DNA of 64,000 nucleotides from Lachnospiraceae bacterium (GCA_017396555.1 JAFQLS010000025.1:119688-183687); one strand, 5' to 3'; positions 44,690-54,812 are shown, counted from the stretch's first letter. The notes: generated by a model not told the origin, from the letters alone. Made by a program: numbers and translations.

Positions 44690-44697
44690 CTGATGTA

Positions 44698-44928
44698 CTA
44701 CTGTACAATATCTACAATAACTTTTTTGTCTTCCTTAGAAGCTGCAGCCTTAACAACTGAACGTATAGACTTAGCAATACGTCCCTGTTTGCCAATAACC
44801 TTTCCCATATCCTGTGGGGCAACCTTAAGTTCAACGACAATCGCCTTTTCATTGTCCTTTTCTGTAACAACTACTTCGTCCGGCGAATCAACCAAAGCCT
44901 TTGCAATTACTTCAACTAATTCTTTCAT
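44698..44928 (-). CDS. khpA: KH-domain RNA-binding protein KhpA (YlqC)
   Basis: 76 residues with a single KH domain: GKVIGKQGRIAKSIRSVVKA is the GxxG-containing loop. KhpA binds sRNA and RNA and, with KhpB, acts in cell division in streptococci. The start ATG at 44928 is eight bases after GAGG; two upstream ATG/GTG possibilities are too close to the site. Directly downstream of rpsP, as in Bacillus. Confidence 0.92.
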   Translation of the reverse strand: MKELVEVIAKALVDSPDEVVVTEKDNEKAIVVELKVAPQDMGKVIGKQGRIAKSIRSVVKAAASKEDKKVIVDIVQ

Positions 44929-44947
44929 GGACATCACCTCATCCGGA

Positions 44948-45193
44948 TTATTTCTCGATACCGGCCTGCTTGAATAACTTTGCAACTGTTTCTGTAGGTT
45001 GTGCTCCGTTAGCTAACCACTTCTTTGCTAACTCTTCATTAACCTTGAACTGGCTTGGCTCAACTGTTGGATCATAAGTTCCGATTTCTTCGATACACTT
45101 ACCATCTCTTGGGGATCTTGAATCAGCAACTACTACTCTATAAAAAGGAGCCTTCTTCTGTCCCATTCTTCTTAATCTAATCTTAACTGCCAT
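44948..45193 (-). CDS. rpsP: 30S ribosomal protein S16
   Basis: 81 residues, starts [20 protein letters not shown], with [17 protein letters not shown] following; a standard S16 sequence. Early 30S assembly protein. AGGAGG before the ATG. Follows ffh by 35 bases. Confidence 0.98.
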   Translation of the reverse strand: MAVKIRLRRMGQKKAPFYRVVVADSRSPRDGKCIEEIGTYDPTVEPSQFKVNEELAKKWLANGAQPTETVAKLFKQAGIEK

Positions 45194-45228
45194 TTTAATT
45201 CACCTCCTGAATTTTTTCTGAATATATG

Positions 45229-46572
45229 CTAAAAAGGAAGTCTGAATCTACCTTTTTTACCACCTTTGCCACCCATCATTCCTGACATCTGTTTCATCAT
45301 CTTTCTTGCCTGTTCGAACTGCTTAACAAGTCTGTTTACTTCTGCAATATCAACACCTGCTCCCTTAGCAATTCTGTTCTTTCTTGAAGGGTTAAGTATA
45401 TTAGGATTAGCCCTTTCCTGTGGTGTCATGGAATAAATAATAGCTTCAACTCTGCCCAACTGTTTTTCATCAGGCAACGATGCACCCTTGAGTTGGTTAC
45501 CCATACCCGGTATCATACTCATAATATCTTCTAATCCACCCATATTTTTAATCTGCTGCATCTGCTCCAGATAATCATCAAAGCCAAATTCTGCTTTTCT
45601 AATCTTTTGTTCAAGCTCTTTTGCTTTTTCCTTATCTACAGCTTCCTCTGCCTTTTCAATGAGTGTAAGAACGTCTCCCATACCTAATATTCTGGAAGCC
45701 ATTCTGTCTGGATAAAACTGCTCTAAGTCAGAGAGCTTTTCTCCCATACCAATGTATAAAATAGGTTTTCCGGTAACTGCCCTAATTGAAAGTGCAGCAC
45801 CACCTCTGGTATCACCATCAAGCTTGGTAAGAATCACTCCATCAATTCCTACCTTTTCATTAAATGTACTTGCAACATTAACCGCTTCCTGACCTGTCAT
45901 AGCATCTACAATAAGTAATGTCTGAGACACATCAACCGCATCTTTAATGTTAATAAGTTCATCCATCATCTCTTCATCAATTTGAAGACGACCAGCCGTA
46001 TCAATAATTACGACATTGAAATCATTTTTAGCAGCATGCTCTATAGCTGCCTTGGCAATATTCTCAGGCTTATGTCCGGTTCCCATAGTAAACACCGGAA
46101 CCCCCTGCTTATCACCATTAACCTGTAACTGCTGTACTGCAGCAGGTCTGTATATATCACAGGCTACTAACAAAGGTTTTCTTCCTTTCTTAAGTAATTT
46201 GCCTGCAATCTTAGCTGTTGTAGTTGTCTTACCGGCACCCTGAAGACCTGTCATCATAATAACAGTAATCTCGTTAGATGGTTTTAACTTAATCTCTGTG
46301 GTTTCAGAACCCATTAACGAAACCATTTCCTCGTTAACAATCTTAATAACCATCTGTCCCGGTGTAAGACTTGTCATAACATCCTGTCCAATAGCTCTTT
46401 CCTGAACAGAATTAATAAACTGTTTAACCACTTTGAAGTTAACATCCGCTTCTAACAAAGCCATCTTAACCTCTTTTAGAGCTGCCTTAACATCCGTTTC
46501 TGTAAGACGTCCCTTACTGCGTAAATTTTTAAATATATTCTGAAGTTTATCTGATAAACTGTCAAATGCCAC
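45229..46572 (-). CDS. ffh: Signal recognition particle protein Ffh
   Basis: 447 residues. N domain, G domain (GLQGAGKTTTTAKIA, DTAGRL, TKLDGDTRGGAAL), and a methionine-rich M domain at the end (KMMKQMSGMMGGKGGKKG). It binds signal sequences in SRP and docks at FtsY, also encoded in this window. AGGAGG-like site (GGAGG) before the ATG. Co-transcribed with ylxM and rpsP. Confidence 0.98.
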   Translation of the reverse strand: MAFDSLSDKLQNIFKNLRSKGRLTETDVKAALKEVKMALLEADVNFKVVKQFINSVQERAIGQDVMTSLTPGQMVIKIVNEEMVSLMGSETTEIKLKPSNEITVIMMTGLQGAGKTTTTAKIAGKLLKKGRKPLLVACDIYRPAAVQQLQVNGDKQGVPVFTMGTGHKPENIAKAAIEHAAKNDFNVVIIDTAGRLQIDEEMMDELINIKDAVDVSQTLLIVDAMTGQEAVNVASTFNEKVGIDGVILTKLDGDTRGGAALSIRAVTGKPILYIGMGEKLSDLEQFYPDRMASRILGMGDVLTLIEKAEEAVDKEKAKELEQKIRKAEFGFDDYLEQMQQIKNMGGLEDIMSMIPGMGNQLKGASLPDEKQLGRVEAIIYSMTPQERANPNILNPSRKNRIAKGAGVDIAEVNRLVKQFEQARKMMKQMSGMMGGKGGKKGRFRLPF

Positions 46573-46588
46573 TAAAGCTACCTCCTGA

Positions 46589-46933
46589 TTACAAATTATC
46601 TAAAATATCGTTAGACAATTTTTCAACATCATCAATCAGACGCATATCACCTGATACCTTACATTCTCTAACAAGACTATGAATTTTTTCGACATTTGCT
46701 TTGGCAAAGTTAAACTTTTCCATCAAATGAAGCTTGTTTTCATATTCTTCTAACATTTTGTCACATCTTTTAATCAAATCATGAACGCCCTGTCTGCTAA
46801 TATTATTATCACTAGCTATCTCTCCTAGCGATAAATCATTCAATACAAAATCTTCATAAATATTTTTCTGGTGCTCAGTTAAAAGTTCACCATAGAAATC
46901 ATATAATATCGAACGTTCAACAATCTTTTCCAT
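46589..46933 (-). CDS. ylxM: YlxM-family SRP-associated HTH protein
   Basis: 114 residues with a Sigma-70-region-4-like HTH: DLSLGEIASDNNISRQGVHD. The YlxM/UPF0122 protein is coded before ffh in most Firmicutes and associates with SRP; proposed to aid FtsY or RNA binding. GAGG lies seven bases before the ATG. It is the first gene of this operon, next to a strong promoter. Confidence 0.93.
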   Translation of the reverse strand: MEKIVERSILYDFYGELLTEHQKNIYEDFVLNDLSLGEIASDNNISRQGVHDLIKRCDKMLEEYENKLHLMEKFNFAKANVEKIHSLVRECKVSGDMRLIDDVEKLSNDILDNL

Positions 46934-46966
46934 AATTACCTCTTTACTCTAAATGCAACAATTAGT

Positions 46967-46995
46967 ATAATACACCAAACAAAAATAGCTGTCAA
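46967..46995 (-). promoter_or_regulatory. Strong promoter of the ylxM-ffh operon, -35 in terminator stem
   Basis: TTGACA (46995-46990), 17-base spacer, TATTAT (46972-46967). The -35 box lies in the distal stem arm of the terminator of the GGDEF gene, so the two signals overlap. About 33 bases before the ylxM ATG. Confidence 0.85.
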
Positions 46996-47015
46996 GTATT
47001 TTTTCTTGACAGCTA
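46986..47015 (-). terminator. Terminator after the GGDEF gene
   Basis: TAGCTGTCAAG and CTTGACAGCTA (46986-46996, 47005-47015) form an 11-bp stem with TTTTTG after it on the minus strand, five bases from the GGDEF stop. Confidence 0.9.
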
Positions 47016-47020
47016 CTTTT

Positions 47021-48298
47021 TTATATTTCTTTTAACTTATACGTGTTTTTATTAGCTTTTTTTACTTCATACAAAGCCTCATCACTGACTTTATATAATT
47101 CATCAAATCCTACCTCTGTACTATTAAACGTTGCTACGCCAATACTTACATGAATATCCATTTCCTTATTGTACTCTGTATAAGTAAATCTTGTATGAGA
47201 AATAATCTCTTCCATTATGCTATATATATCTTCTACCTTTTCTCTATTTCTAATAAATAATAAAAATTCATCTCCACCCAATCTTCCAAGGATATCTGTA
47301 TCATCTGTTACTTGATATATAACATCAACAATCCTTTTAATAACTTCATCTCCGGACATATGTCCAAAAGTATCATTTATCTTTTTAAAATCATCAATGT
47401 CAATGATAGCAAGCGCAGAGTACTTTTCGTTTTCTCTAACTGCAACCTTAATCATAGCTTCTGCATATCTTCTGTTAAGAGCTCCCGTAAGCGAATCCTT
47501 TCTGGCATAAAGTTTATTTTCTAATTCACTTTTTTTCTTATTATCAATATCTCTAAATAGACAAAATACCTTGTTAAGCTTATATACACTATTAGTAAAA
47601 AGCAATACTACAGCCTCTACCCACTTGTATCCTTTTTCCTTACTTTTAATTCTCACTTCAAATTGTATCTTGCAATCATTATTCTTTATTCTTTTTTCGA
47701 TATCAATATTTCTGAATATATCGGTTTTCTCCATATCATCCGGGTGAACACATTCAGAACAAATATACCAAAACATTTGATCAATATTGATAAAATGTGC
47801 ATCGGTTTCAAATAAAGCTTCAAACTCTTCCTCATTATATTCAAAATAATCATTAATGTTGTCATATTCTACAAAGACATCAAACAGCTTCTCCATCGCT
47901 TCTCTATATAGCAGGCTGATTTCTGAATCATTATTTGAAATAGCAAAAGGTCTTCCCTGCTCATGCGACATATGAACACAGGTAAACGAAATCTCATCAC
48001 CTAAAAGCTTACACGTTATTGTAATATTTTTTACAACCTCATTTTGCTCCTCCGAATCAGATAATTCTACAATAGATAACTTTCCATATATCATAAAATC
48101 CAATTCGTTTAATCTGTAAAACTGATAGTGTTCATTTTCGATTTTCAAAAAATTAACCCAATCAGGCTTATCAAATCCAATTATCGGAATATCCTCATTA
48201 ATACAATTAGCCAATATATAATCCATGTCTTTTTCTTCAAAATAACAATGCATTGTCTTTTTCACAAGACCAATCGCAACATCTGCCAAATCTAACAT
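47021..48298 (-). CDS. PAS-GGDEF diguanylate cyclase-like protein
   Basis: 425 residues, no membrane segment. A central PAS-like region (about 155-255, e.g. IQFEVRIKSKEKGYKWVEAV) is followed by a GGDEF domain with the active motif intact at about 341-345 (LGRLGGDEFLLF) and DALTGAL-type start DSLTGALNRRYAE. The RxxD inhibitory site five residues upstream is missing, so product inhibition by c-di-GMP is not expected there. The N-terminal 150 residues are unrecognised. It follows ilvA by 32 bases and is followed by a strong terminator. Confidence 0.9.
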   Translation of the reverse strand: MLDLADVAIGLVKKTMHCYFEEKDMDYILANCINEDIPIIGFDKPDWVNFLKIENEHYQFYRLNELDFMIYGKLSIVELSDSEEQNEVVKNITITCKLLGDEISFTCVHMSHEQGRPFAISNNDSEISLLYREAMEKLFDVFVEYDNINDYFEYNEEEFEALFETDAHFINIDQMFWYICSECVHPDDMEKTDIFRNIDIEKRIKNNDCKIQFEVRIKSKEKGYKWVEAVVLLFTNSVYKLNKVFCLFRDIDNKKKSELENKLYARKDSLTGALNRRYAEAMIKVAVRENEKYSALAIIDIDDFKKINDTFGHMSGDEVIKRIVDVIYQVTDDTDILGRLGGDEFLLFIRNREKVEDIYSIMEEIISHTRFTYTEYNKEMDIHVSIGVATFNSTEVGFDELYKVSDEALYEVKKANKNTYKLKEI

Positions 48299-48330
48299 AT
48301 GTTTCCCCTTCCCTGATTATATTTAACTTA

Positions 48331-49542
48331 TTAAATGTTTGGTCTTACAACCTTTGGTTTATATCCTTCCCTTTCCAAAGCATTAACTATCTGTTCTTTA
48401 TGTTCATGACCAAACGCTTCCAACGTAATTCTGAGTTCAACAGCAGCACTTCTGTTTATGCTTACAAACTGATTATGTTCAAGCTTTACAACATTTCCCT
48501 GTTGACCAGCAATAATATTTGCAACCTTAACAAGCTCACCCGGCTTATCAGGTAAAAGAACCGAAACAGTAAATATTCTTCCTCTTTCTATAAGACCATG
48601 CTGTAATGTAGAAGACATTGTAATAATGTCCATATTTCCGCCACTTAATATTGATACAATCTTTTTACCTTTACAATCCAGATGCTTAAGAGCCGCTACT
48701 GTTAATAAGCCCGAATTTTCAACAACCATTTTATGATTCTCAACCATATCGAGGAAAGCAACTATAAGTTCTTCATCCTCAACTTCTATTATATCATCTA
48801 AGTTCTGACTAACATATGGGAAAATAATACTACCTGGTGTTTTTACCGCAGTACCGTCTGCGATTGTAGAAGCACTCGGAAGAGTAACAACCTTGCCCTG
48901 CTTGATTGATTCTTTTAAGCAGCTTGCATTTGCCGGTTCTACACCAATAACAGTAACATTAGGATTAAGAAGCTTAGCAAGTGTACTAACACCCGTAGCA
49001 AGACCACCGCCGCCAACAGGTACAAGAATATAATCAACCGTAGGTAATTCCTTAAAAATCTCCATTGCAATAGTACCTTGTCCCGTTGCAACATCTAAAT
49101 CATCAAACGGATGAATAAATGTAAGTCCCTGTTCTTCTGCGAGTTTGTATGCATATTCACATGCTTCATCATATACATTTCCATACAAAACTACATTTGC
49201 ACCATAATTCTTTGTTCTATTAACTTTCATAAGAGGTGTGGTTGTTGGCATTACAATAGTCGCCTGAACACCATATAATTTTGCAGCATAAGCCACACCC
49301 TGTGCATGATTTCCTGCCGAGGCAGTTATTAAACCTTTTTTTCTATCTTCTTCAGACAATGTACTAATCTTATAATAAGCACCTCTAACCTTATACGCAC
49401 CAGTAAACTGCATATTTTCGGGTTTTAAATAAATTTTATTTCCTGTTTGCTCAGTAAGATAATCACTAAATATCAAAGATGTGTTCAATGTAACCTTCTG
49501 AACAACCTCTGATGCCTCTTCAAATTTTTCTAATGTCATCAT
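48331..49542 (-). CDS. ilvA: Threonine ammonia-lyase with ACT domain
   Basis: 403 residues. PLP enzyme making 2-oxobutanoate for isoleucine synthesis, or catabolic in fermenters. PLP lysine in FTGAYKVRGA (Lys51), phosphate-binding GGGGLA and SAGNHAQGVA; a C-terminal ACT domain (VSVLLPDKPGELVKVANIIA) for amino-acid feedback. The start ATG is 49542 after GAAGGA; an upstream TTG precedes the site. Placed behind smc-ftsY, an unexpected neighbour. Confidence 0.95.
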   Translation of the reverse strand: MMTLEKFEEASEVVQKVTLNTSLIFSDYLTEQTGNKIYLKPENMQFTGAYKVRGAYYKISTLSEEDRKKGLITASAGNHAQGVAYAAKLYGVQATIVMPTTTPLMKVNRTKNYGANVVLYGNVYDEACEYAYKLAEEQGLTFIHPFDDLDVATGQGTIAMEIFKELPTVDYILVPVGGGGLATGVSTLAKLLNPNVTVIGVEPANASCLKESIKQGKVVTLPSASTIADGTAVKTPGSIIFPYVSQNLDDIIEVEDEELIVAFLDMVENHKMVVENSGLLTVAALKHLDCKGKKIVSILSGGNMDIITMSSTLQHGLIERGRIFTVSVLLPDKPGELVKVANIIAGQQGNVVKLEHNQFVSINRSAAVELRITLEAFGHEHKEQIVNALEREGYKPKVVRPNI

Positions 49543-49565
49543 ATCTTTTTGTCCTTCTTTCAATA

Positions 49566-50495
49566 CTATTTCTCATTAAATAATGCATCAACAAACGCAT
49601 CTGCATCAAATTTTTGCAAATCATCTATCTGCTCACCAACTCCAACATACTTAACCGGTATACCAAGCTCAGACTGAATTGCCACAGCAATTCCACCCTT
49701 AGCTGTACCATCAAGTTTTGTTAATATTATTCCGGTAATATTAGTAGCCTCCATAAATTGCTTTGCCTGTACTAATGCATTCTGTCCTGTTGTTCCATCA
49801 AGAACAACAAGATTCTCCCTATATGCATCACTATATTCCTTTTCAATAATTCTGTCAATTTTCTTTAGCTCTTCCATAAGATTTTTTTTGTTGTGTAATC
49901 TTCCTGCTGTATCACATAATAAAACATCTGCTTTACGAGCTTTTGCTGCAGAGATAGCATCATATATAACTGCTGCCGGATCCGAGCCTTCCTGCTGAGA
50001 AATAATATCTACGCCAGCTCTATTCGACCACTCGGTAAGCTGTTCTATAGCAGCAGCTCTAAACGTATCTGCTGCAGCCAAAACAACCTTCTTACCATCA
50101 TTTTTAAGCTGACCAGCTAATTTCCCCACAGAAGTTGTTTTACCAACTCCATTAACACCGATTACAAGTACAATTGATTTCTTATTTTCAAAATCATATG
50201 CACATTCATTCACTTGCATCTGAGCTTTAATACTATCAATAAGTAGTTGCTTACATTCAGAAGGTTCCTTAATCTTTTGTTCTTTAACCTTTTCTTTTAA
50301 ATCTTCAATTATTTTTGATGTTGTATTAATTCCGATATCACCCATGATAAGAATTTCTTCTATTTCTTCATAAAATTCCTCATCTATACTTGAAAACCCA
50401 CTAAATATATTGTCTATACCCGAAACTATACTGTTTCTTGTTTTTGTCAAGCCTGCAGCTAACCTGCTAAAAAAACCTTTCTTTTCTTCGCTCAT
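49566..50495 (-). CDS. ftsY: SRP receptor FtsY
   Basis: 309 residues, the minimal-length FtsY without a long acidic A domain. NG domain motifs: GVNGVGKTTS, DTAGRLHNKK, TKLDGTAKGG. It docks Ffh-ribosome complexes at the membrane. The start is ATG 50495 after AGGAGG; a frame six codons longer has no site. Starts 18 bases after the smc stop. Confidence 0.97.
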   Translation of the reverse strand: MSEEKKGFFSRLAAGLTKTRNSIVSGIDNIFSGFSSIDEEFYEEIEEILIMGDIGINTTSKIIEDLKEKVKEQKIKEPSECKQLLIDSIKAQMQVNECAYDFENKKSIVLVIGVNGVGKTTSVGKLAGQLKNDGKKVVLAAADTFRAAAIEQLTEWSNRAGVDIISQQEGSDPAAVIYDAISAAKARKADVLLCDTAGRLHNKKNLMEELKKIDRIIEKEYSDAYRENLVVLDGTTGQNALVQAKQFMEATNITGIILTKLDGTAKGGIAVAIQSELGIPVKYVGVGEQIDDLQKFDADAFVDALFNEK

Positions 50496-50513
50496 ATATC
50501 CTCCTAAATCCAA

Positions 50514-53500
50514 CTAATTTGTTAATGACGAATCTAATAAATCTACAGATACAAGAGTTGATACACCCTTTTCCTGCATGGTTATACCGTATAATCTATC
50601 CGCAGCAGTCATTGTACCCTTTCTATGAGTAATAACGATAAACTGTGTATGTTTAGTAAGCTTATGGAGATAATTAGCATATCTACCAACATTTGAATCA
50701 TCGAGAGCAGCCTCAATTTCGTCAAGAAGACAGAATGGTGACGGCTTAAGATTCTGTATCGCAAATAACAATGCAATAGCAGTTAATGCCTTCTCTCCAC
50801 CTGATAACTGCATCATATTTTGAAGTTTTTTTCCTGGTGGTTGAGAAATTATGCTTATTCCAGCTTCCAGAATATCTTCATCTTCGTTAAGCTCAATAGT
50901 ACCCTTACCTCCGCCAAAAAGTTCTTTAAAGACTTTATCAAACTCACTTCTGATTAATTCAAATTTCTCAGAAAATTGTTTTCTCATTCCTTCATCCAAT
51001 TCTTTTATAATCTTTTGAAGTGTCTCTTCTGCTTTTACCAAATCATCATGCTGTGTTTTTAAGAAATTATATCTTTCTACAACTTCTTTATATTCCTCAA
51101 TAGCATTTACATTTACATCTCCGAGACCTCTTATATCGCTCTTTAATGTAGATATCGTTTTCTTTATCTGCGATAAATTGGTTAATTCTTCGTTTCTAAA
51201 TTCAAGAGCACTTTGATATGTAAGCTCATATTCATTCCACATGTAATTAACCTGATTTTCGTTTTGTTCTTCCAGCTTTTCTCTTTGAGAATTTAAGCGA
51301 TACATTTCTTTATCAAGAGTATTCATCTGCTCAGATATAGCCTCACGCTTACTAAAGAAATCCTTATGTTCCTTTGACTGTGTATTCTTCTCCTCAACCA
51401 ACGCCTCAATTTCTTCATTAATCTTAACAAAGGTATTAGCTGCCTCAGCAAGAGATTTCTTGATATTATCAATCTCGTTTTCTTTGTTTTTAATTTCATT
51501 TTCAGAATCATTTGATGACGAAGTAATATTTTTCAAATCTTCATATAAATTATTAAGATTTTCATCTACTTTTTCAAGATTACTGTTAATAAATTCGTTT
51601 TTCTGTTTGAGATTAGAAAATTCAATATTAAGAGAAGAAACCTTTTGGTTCTGGATATTTTCCTTTTCCTTCCACTCCTCAATCTCTTTACTGATTTCAT
51701 TTATTTTTTCTTCTAAATGTGCATTTAGATTTTCATAGTTCTTAAGTTCATTAGTAAGCTCATTACTATTTTCCTTTATTTCAGAAATCTGCGATGCCAT
51801 TTCAAGAGTTTCTTTTTCAAAATCCTGATACAAATCTAAAATTTCCTGTTTTTTGCTATCAGCCTGATTAAGGTTCATTTTAACAGTGTTTTGTAATAAA
51901 TACTGTTCTTGAAGCACTGCTTTTACATTGTCAAGTTCTTCCTTAATTCCTGCCAACTCAATTTCAATTGAATTTATCGTATTATGAATACGTTCCCTAT
52001 CTTCTTTGCATTTATTAATATTCTTTTCCAAATCTTCAATTTCTCTTCTTCTACCAAGAAGATTACTAGAATTTTTAAATGCACCACCTGTCATGGAACC
52101 ACCAGGATTAAGCAATTCTCCATCCAGCGTAACTATTCTGAGTGTGTGGTTATATTTTCTTGCAATTATAATTGCATTATCAATATTATCAGCTACTACG
52201 ATTCTTCCAAGAAGATATTTAGCAACAGCTTCAAATTCCTTTTTTATTTTAACCAAATCACTTGCAAGACCTATAACACCTTTTTCTGAAAGAACTCTTT
52301 CGTTATTAAAACCGGTTCTGTTAGCAAGACTGCTAAGTGGTAAAAATGTAGCTCTACCAAACTTACCTTTTTTTAAATACTCAATAAGGTTTTTGGCTGT
52401 ATTTTCTGTGTCAGTAACAATATTCTGAATATTACCTCCAAGAGCTGTTTCAATAGCAATCTCATATTCCTTATCAGTTTTTATAATATCAGCAACAACA
52501 CCTATAATACCTTTTTGAGATGTTTTGAGTTCCATTACTTTTTTTATACTGTTTCCAAAACCTTCATAACGTTCGGTTATATTTTTAAGAGATTCAAGCT
52601 TGCTTGTAAATACATGGAAATTCTGCTCTGTTTTATTAAGTTCAGCACTCATATGCTGTTTTTCTTTATTCTTAGAAGTAATTATTTCCTCTAATTCTTC
52701 CTGTTTCTCAGAATTATTAATTATTTCATTATTAATGCCTTCTAATTCATTTTCTAAATCTCTAATAATATTTTCCTGTGCTTCTTTATCACTAGAAGAT
52801 TTAAGAAGTTTTTGGTTTAATTCGGCTTTTCTTATATGAATCTGTTCAAGCATTGTGTCATATCTTTGTATCTTTGATTTCACTGATGATTTTTCATTTA
52901 ATAAATCAATGATTTCATTCTTAGAATCCTCAACCTCTTGCACAAGCTCCTGTATTTTCAACGAAATTTCATTTAATTTTTCTAATTCGTCTTTTTTTAT
53001 CGAATCAGCATTTTTTAATATATCATCTGCCTGATTCTTTTCTACCAATAATCCTTCTTTTTCTTTTATTGTTTTATCAATATTTTCGTTAATAGCATAA
53101 ATTCTTTCTTTAATATGCTCGTCATTTTGTTTTACAGAGTTTATTTGTTCATTTAGAACCCTGATTTCACCATCAAATTTCTCCTTAAGAATCTCAGTTC
53201 TGTTAAGCTCATTTTTCTTTTCTTCTATTTTGAGTGAAATAGCCTCCATTTTAAGCTCCAGGCTCTCAAAATCCTTCTTGATATTTTCATATGTCTCTCT
53301 TGCATTATTCAAATCATTATCAGAAATTTCTATTTTTTCATTGATATTATTAAGCTTCTCTCTTATTTCATTTACTTCCAAAAGAAACATGTTTATATCA
53401 TATTCTTTTAATTCAGACTTAAGAGAAAGATATTTTTTTGCAATCTCTGACTGTTTTTCAAGAGGTTTAACCTGTTTTTCAAGCTCTGATAAAATATCAT

Positions 53501-54074
53501 TTACACGTACAAGATTATTTTGTTCGTCTTCTAATTTTCTCTGTGCTACTATTTTTCTCTTTTTAAATTTAACAATACCTGCAGCCTCATCAAATAATTC
53601 TCTTCTTTCTTCCGGTTTTCCTGATAAAATTTTATCAATCTGTCCCTGACCTATAATAGAATAGCCCTCTTTACCAATACCGGTATCATAGAAAAGCTCA
53701 CTAATATCTTTAAGTCTGCATATAGAACCATTTATAAGATATTCACTCTCACCTGAACGAAACAATCTTCTCGACACAGTAACCTCATCATATTCTATAG
53801 GCAACTGATGGTCTGAATTATCTAGTGTTATAGCTACATATGCATAACCAAGCGGTTTTCTGTTCTCCGTTCCTGCAAATATTACATCTTCCATTTTTGC
53901 ACCACGAAGTTGCTTGATTCTTTGTTCACCAAGCACCCATCTTACCGCATCTGCAACATTACTTTTTCCACTTCCATTTGGTCCTACAATTCCGGTAATA
54001 CCATTATGAAATTCAAAATTTATTTTGTTAGCAAAGGACTTAAATCCTTGTACCTCTATGTTCTTTAAATACAT
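50514..54074 (-). CDS. smc: Chromosome segregation protein SMC
   Basis: 1186 residues, full length. N-terminal Walker A GPNGSGKSN at about 32-40, a long coiled coil, a hinge region around residues 505-680 (GVVADIIKTDKEYEIAIETAL and GGSMTGGAFK), a second coiled coil and the C-terminal head with signature LSGGEKALTAIALLF and Walker B FCLLDEIEAALD. It entraps DNA with ScpA/ScpB (not in the window) to shape the chromosome. It starts two bases after rnc and continues into ftsY, a conserved order. Confidence 0.98.
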   Translation of the reverse strand: MYLKNIEVQGFKSFANKINFEFHNGITGIVGPNGSGKSNVADAVRWVLGEQRIKQLRGAKMEDVIFAGTENRKPLGYAYVAITLDNSDHQLPIEYDEVTVSRRLFRSGESEYLINGSICRLKDISELFYDTGIGKEGYSIIGQGQIDKILSGKPEERRELFDEAAGIVKFKKRKIVAQRKLEDEQNNLVRVNDILSELEKQVKPLEKQSEIAKKYLSLKSELKEYDINMFLLEVNEIREKLNNINEKIEISDNDLNNARETYENIKKDFESLELKMEAISLKIEEKKNELNRTEILKEKFDGEIRVLNEQINSVKQNDEHIKERIYAINENIDKTIKEKEGLLVEKNQADDILKNADSIKKDELEKLNEISLKIQELVQEVEDSKNEIIDLLNEKSSVKSKIQRYDTMLEQIHIRKAELNQKLLKSSSDKEAQENIIRDLENELEGINNEIINNSEKQEELEEIITSKNKEKQHMSAELNKTEQNFHVFTSKLESLKNITERYEGFGNSIKKVMELKTSQKGIIGVVADIIKTDKEYEIAIETALGGNIQNIVTDTENTAKNLIEYLKKGKFGRATFLPLSSLANRTGFNNERVLSEKGVIGLASDLVKIKKEFEAVAKYLLGRIVVADNIDNAIIIARKYNHTLRIVTLDGELLNPGGSMTGGAFKNSSNLLGRRREIEDLEKNINKCKEDRERIHNTINSIEIELAGIKEELDNVKAVLQEQYLLQNTVKMNLNQADSKKQEILDLYQDFEKETLEMASQISEIKENSNELTNELKNYENLNAHLEEKINEISKEIEEWKEKENIQNQKVSSLNIEFSNLKQKNEFINSNLEKVDENLNNLYEDLKNITSSSNDSENEIKNKENEIDNIKKSLAEAANTFVKINEEIEALVEEKNTQSKEHKDFFSKREAISEQMNTLDKEMYRLNSQREKLEEQNENQVNYMWNEYELTYQSALEFRNEELTNLSQIKKTISTLKSDIRGLGDVNVNAIEEYKEVVERYNFLKTQHDDLVKAEETLQKIIKELDEGMRKQFSEKFELIRSEFDKVFKELFGGGKGTIELNEDEDILEAGISIISQPPGKKLQNMMQLSGGEKALTAIALLFAIQNLKPSPFCLLDEIEAALDDSNVGRYANYLHKLTKHTQFIVITHRKGTMTAADRLYGITMQEKGVSTLVSVDLLDSSLTN

Positions 54075-54076
54075 AT

Positions 54077-54772
54077 CTATAATACCTTCCTGCTTTTTAT
54101 ATCAAGTATAGCTGCATAAGCAGCATTTTGTTGAGCATCTTTTTTAGTTCTACCTGTTCCTTGCCCAATAATACTTCCATCTAAAACAGCCGCCGCCTCA
54201 AAGGTTTTATTATGATCCGGTCCGCTCTGAGACAAAATTATATATTCCAGATGATGCGTATTATTTTTTTGCACGAGTTCTTGTAGTGTAGATTTGCAAT
54301 CATAGAATATACTCTTATTTTCAAAATCATCCAAAATAAATCTGTGTATAAATTTTTTAGCTTCTTCTAATCCTGAATCCAAATATATTGCACCTATAAT
54401 ACTTTCTATAACATCAGCAATTATAGATTCTCTTTGTCTTCCCCCACTTTTTTCTTCACCAAAACCAAGTCTTATAAACTTTCCAAGTCCAATTTCTCTG
54501 GCAGCAGTAGCAAGTGCTTTTTCACATACCATACTTGCTCTTGTTTTAGTCATATTACCTTCGTTTTTATTAGGAAACTCTTTATACAAATACTCACTTG
54601 TAACAAGCTCCAATACAGCATCTCCTAAAAATTCCATTCTTTCATAGTCCATAATTTTCGAAAGCTTATGGTCATTAATATAAGAGCTATGCGTCAAGGC
54701 AACACAAAGCAATTCTTTATTATTAAACTCATAACCTATTTTTCTTTCTAGTAATTCAAAATCTGTAAACAT
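54077..54772 (-). CDS. rnc: Ribonuclease III
   Basis: 231 residues. RNase III signature ERMEFLGDAVLELV at about 43-56 with the catalytic Glu/Asp, second acidic motif ADVIESIIGAIYLDSG, and a C-terminal double-stranded-RNA-binding domain (QELVQKNNTHHLEY, GRTKKDAQQNAAYAAI). Cleaves rRNA precursors. The short leader upstream carries a long hairpin, a possible target for autocontrol. Confidence 0.97.
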   Translation of the reverse strand: MFTDFELLERKIGYEFNNKELLCVALTHSSYINDHKLSKIMDYERMEFLGDAVLELVTSEYLYKEFPNKNEGNMTKTRASMVCEKALATAAREIGLGKFIRLGFGEEKSGGRQRESIIADVIESIIGAIYLDSGLEEAKKFIHRFILDDFENKSIFYDCKSTLQELVQKNNTHHLEYIILSQSGPDHNKTFEAAAVLDGSIIGQGTGRTKKDAQQNAAYAAILDIKSRKVL

Positions 54773-54812
54773 ATATAACTCTCCTATTGTTCACAAACCA
54801 TAAATCAAAGAA

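Noticed and set aside
50514-54074. Plus-strand frames opposite to smc and alaS (up to 140 codons)
   Set aside because: They are antisense shadows of long, well-supported genes, without ribosome sites or recognisable motifs.
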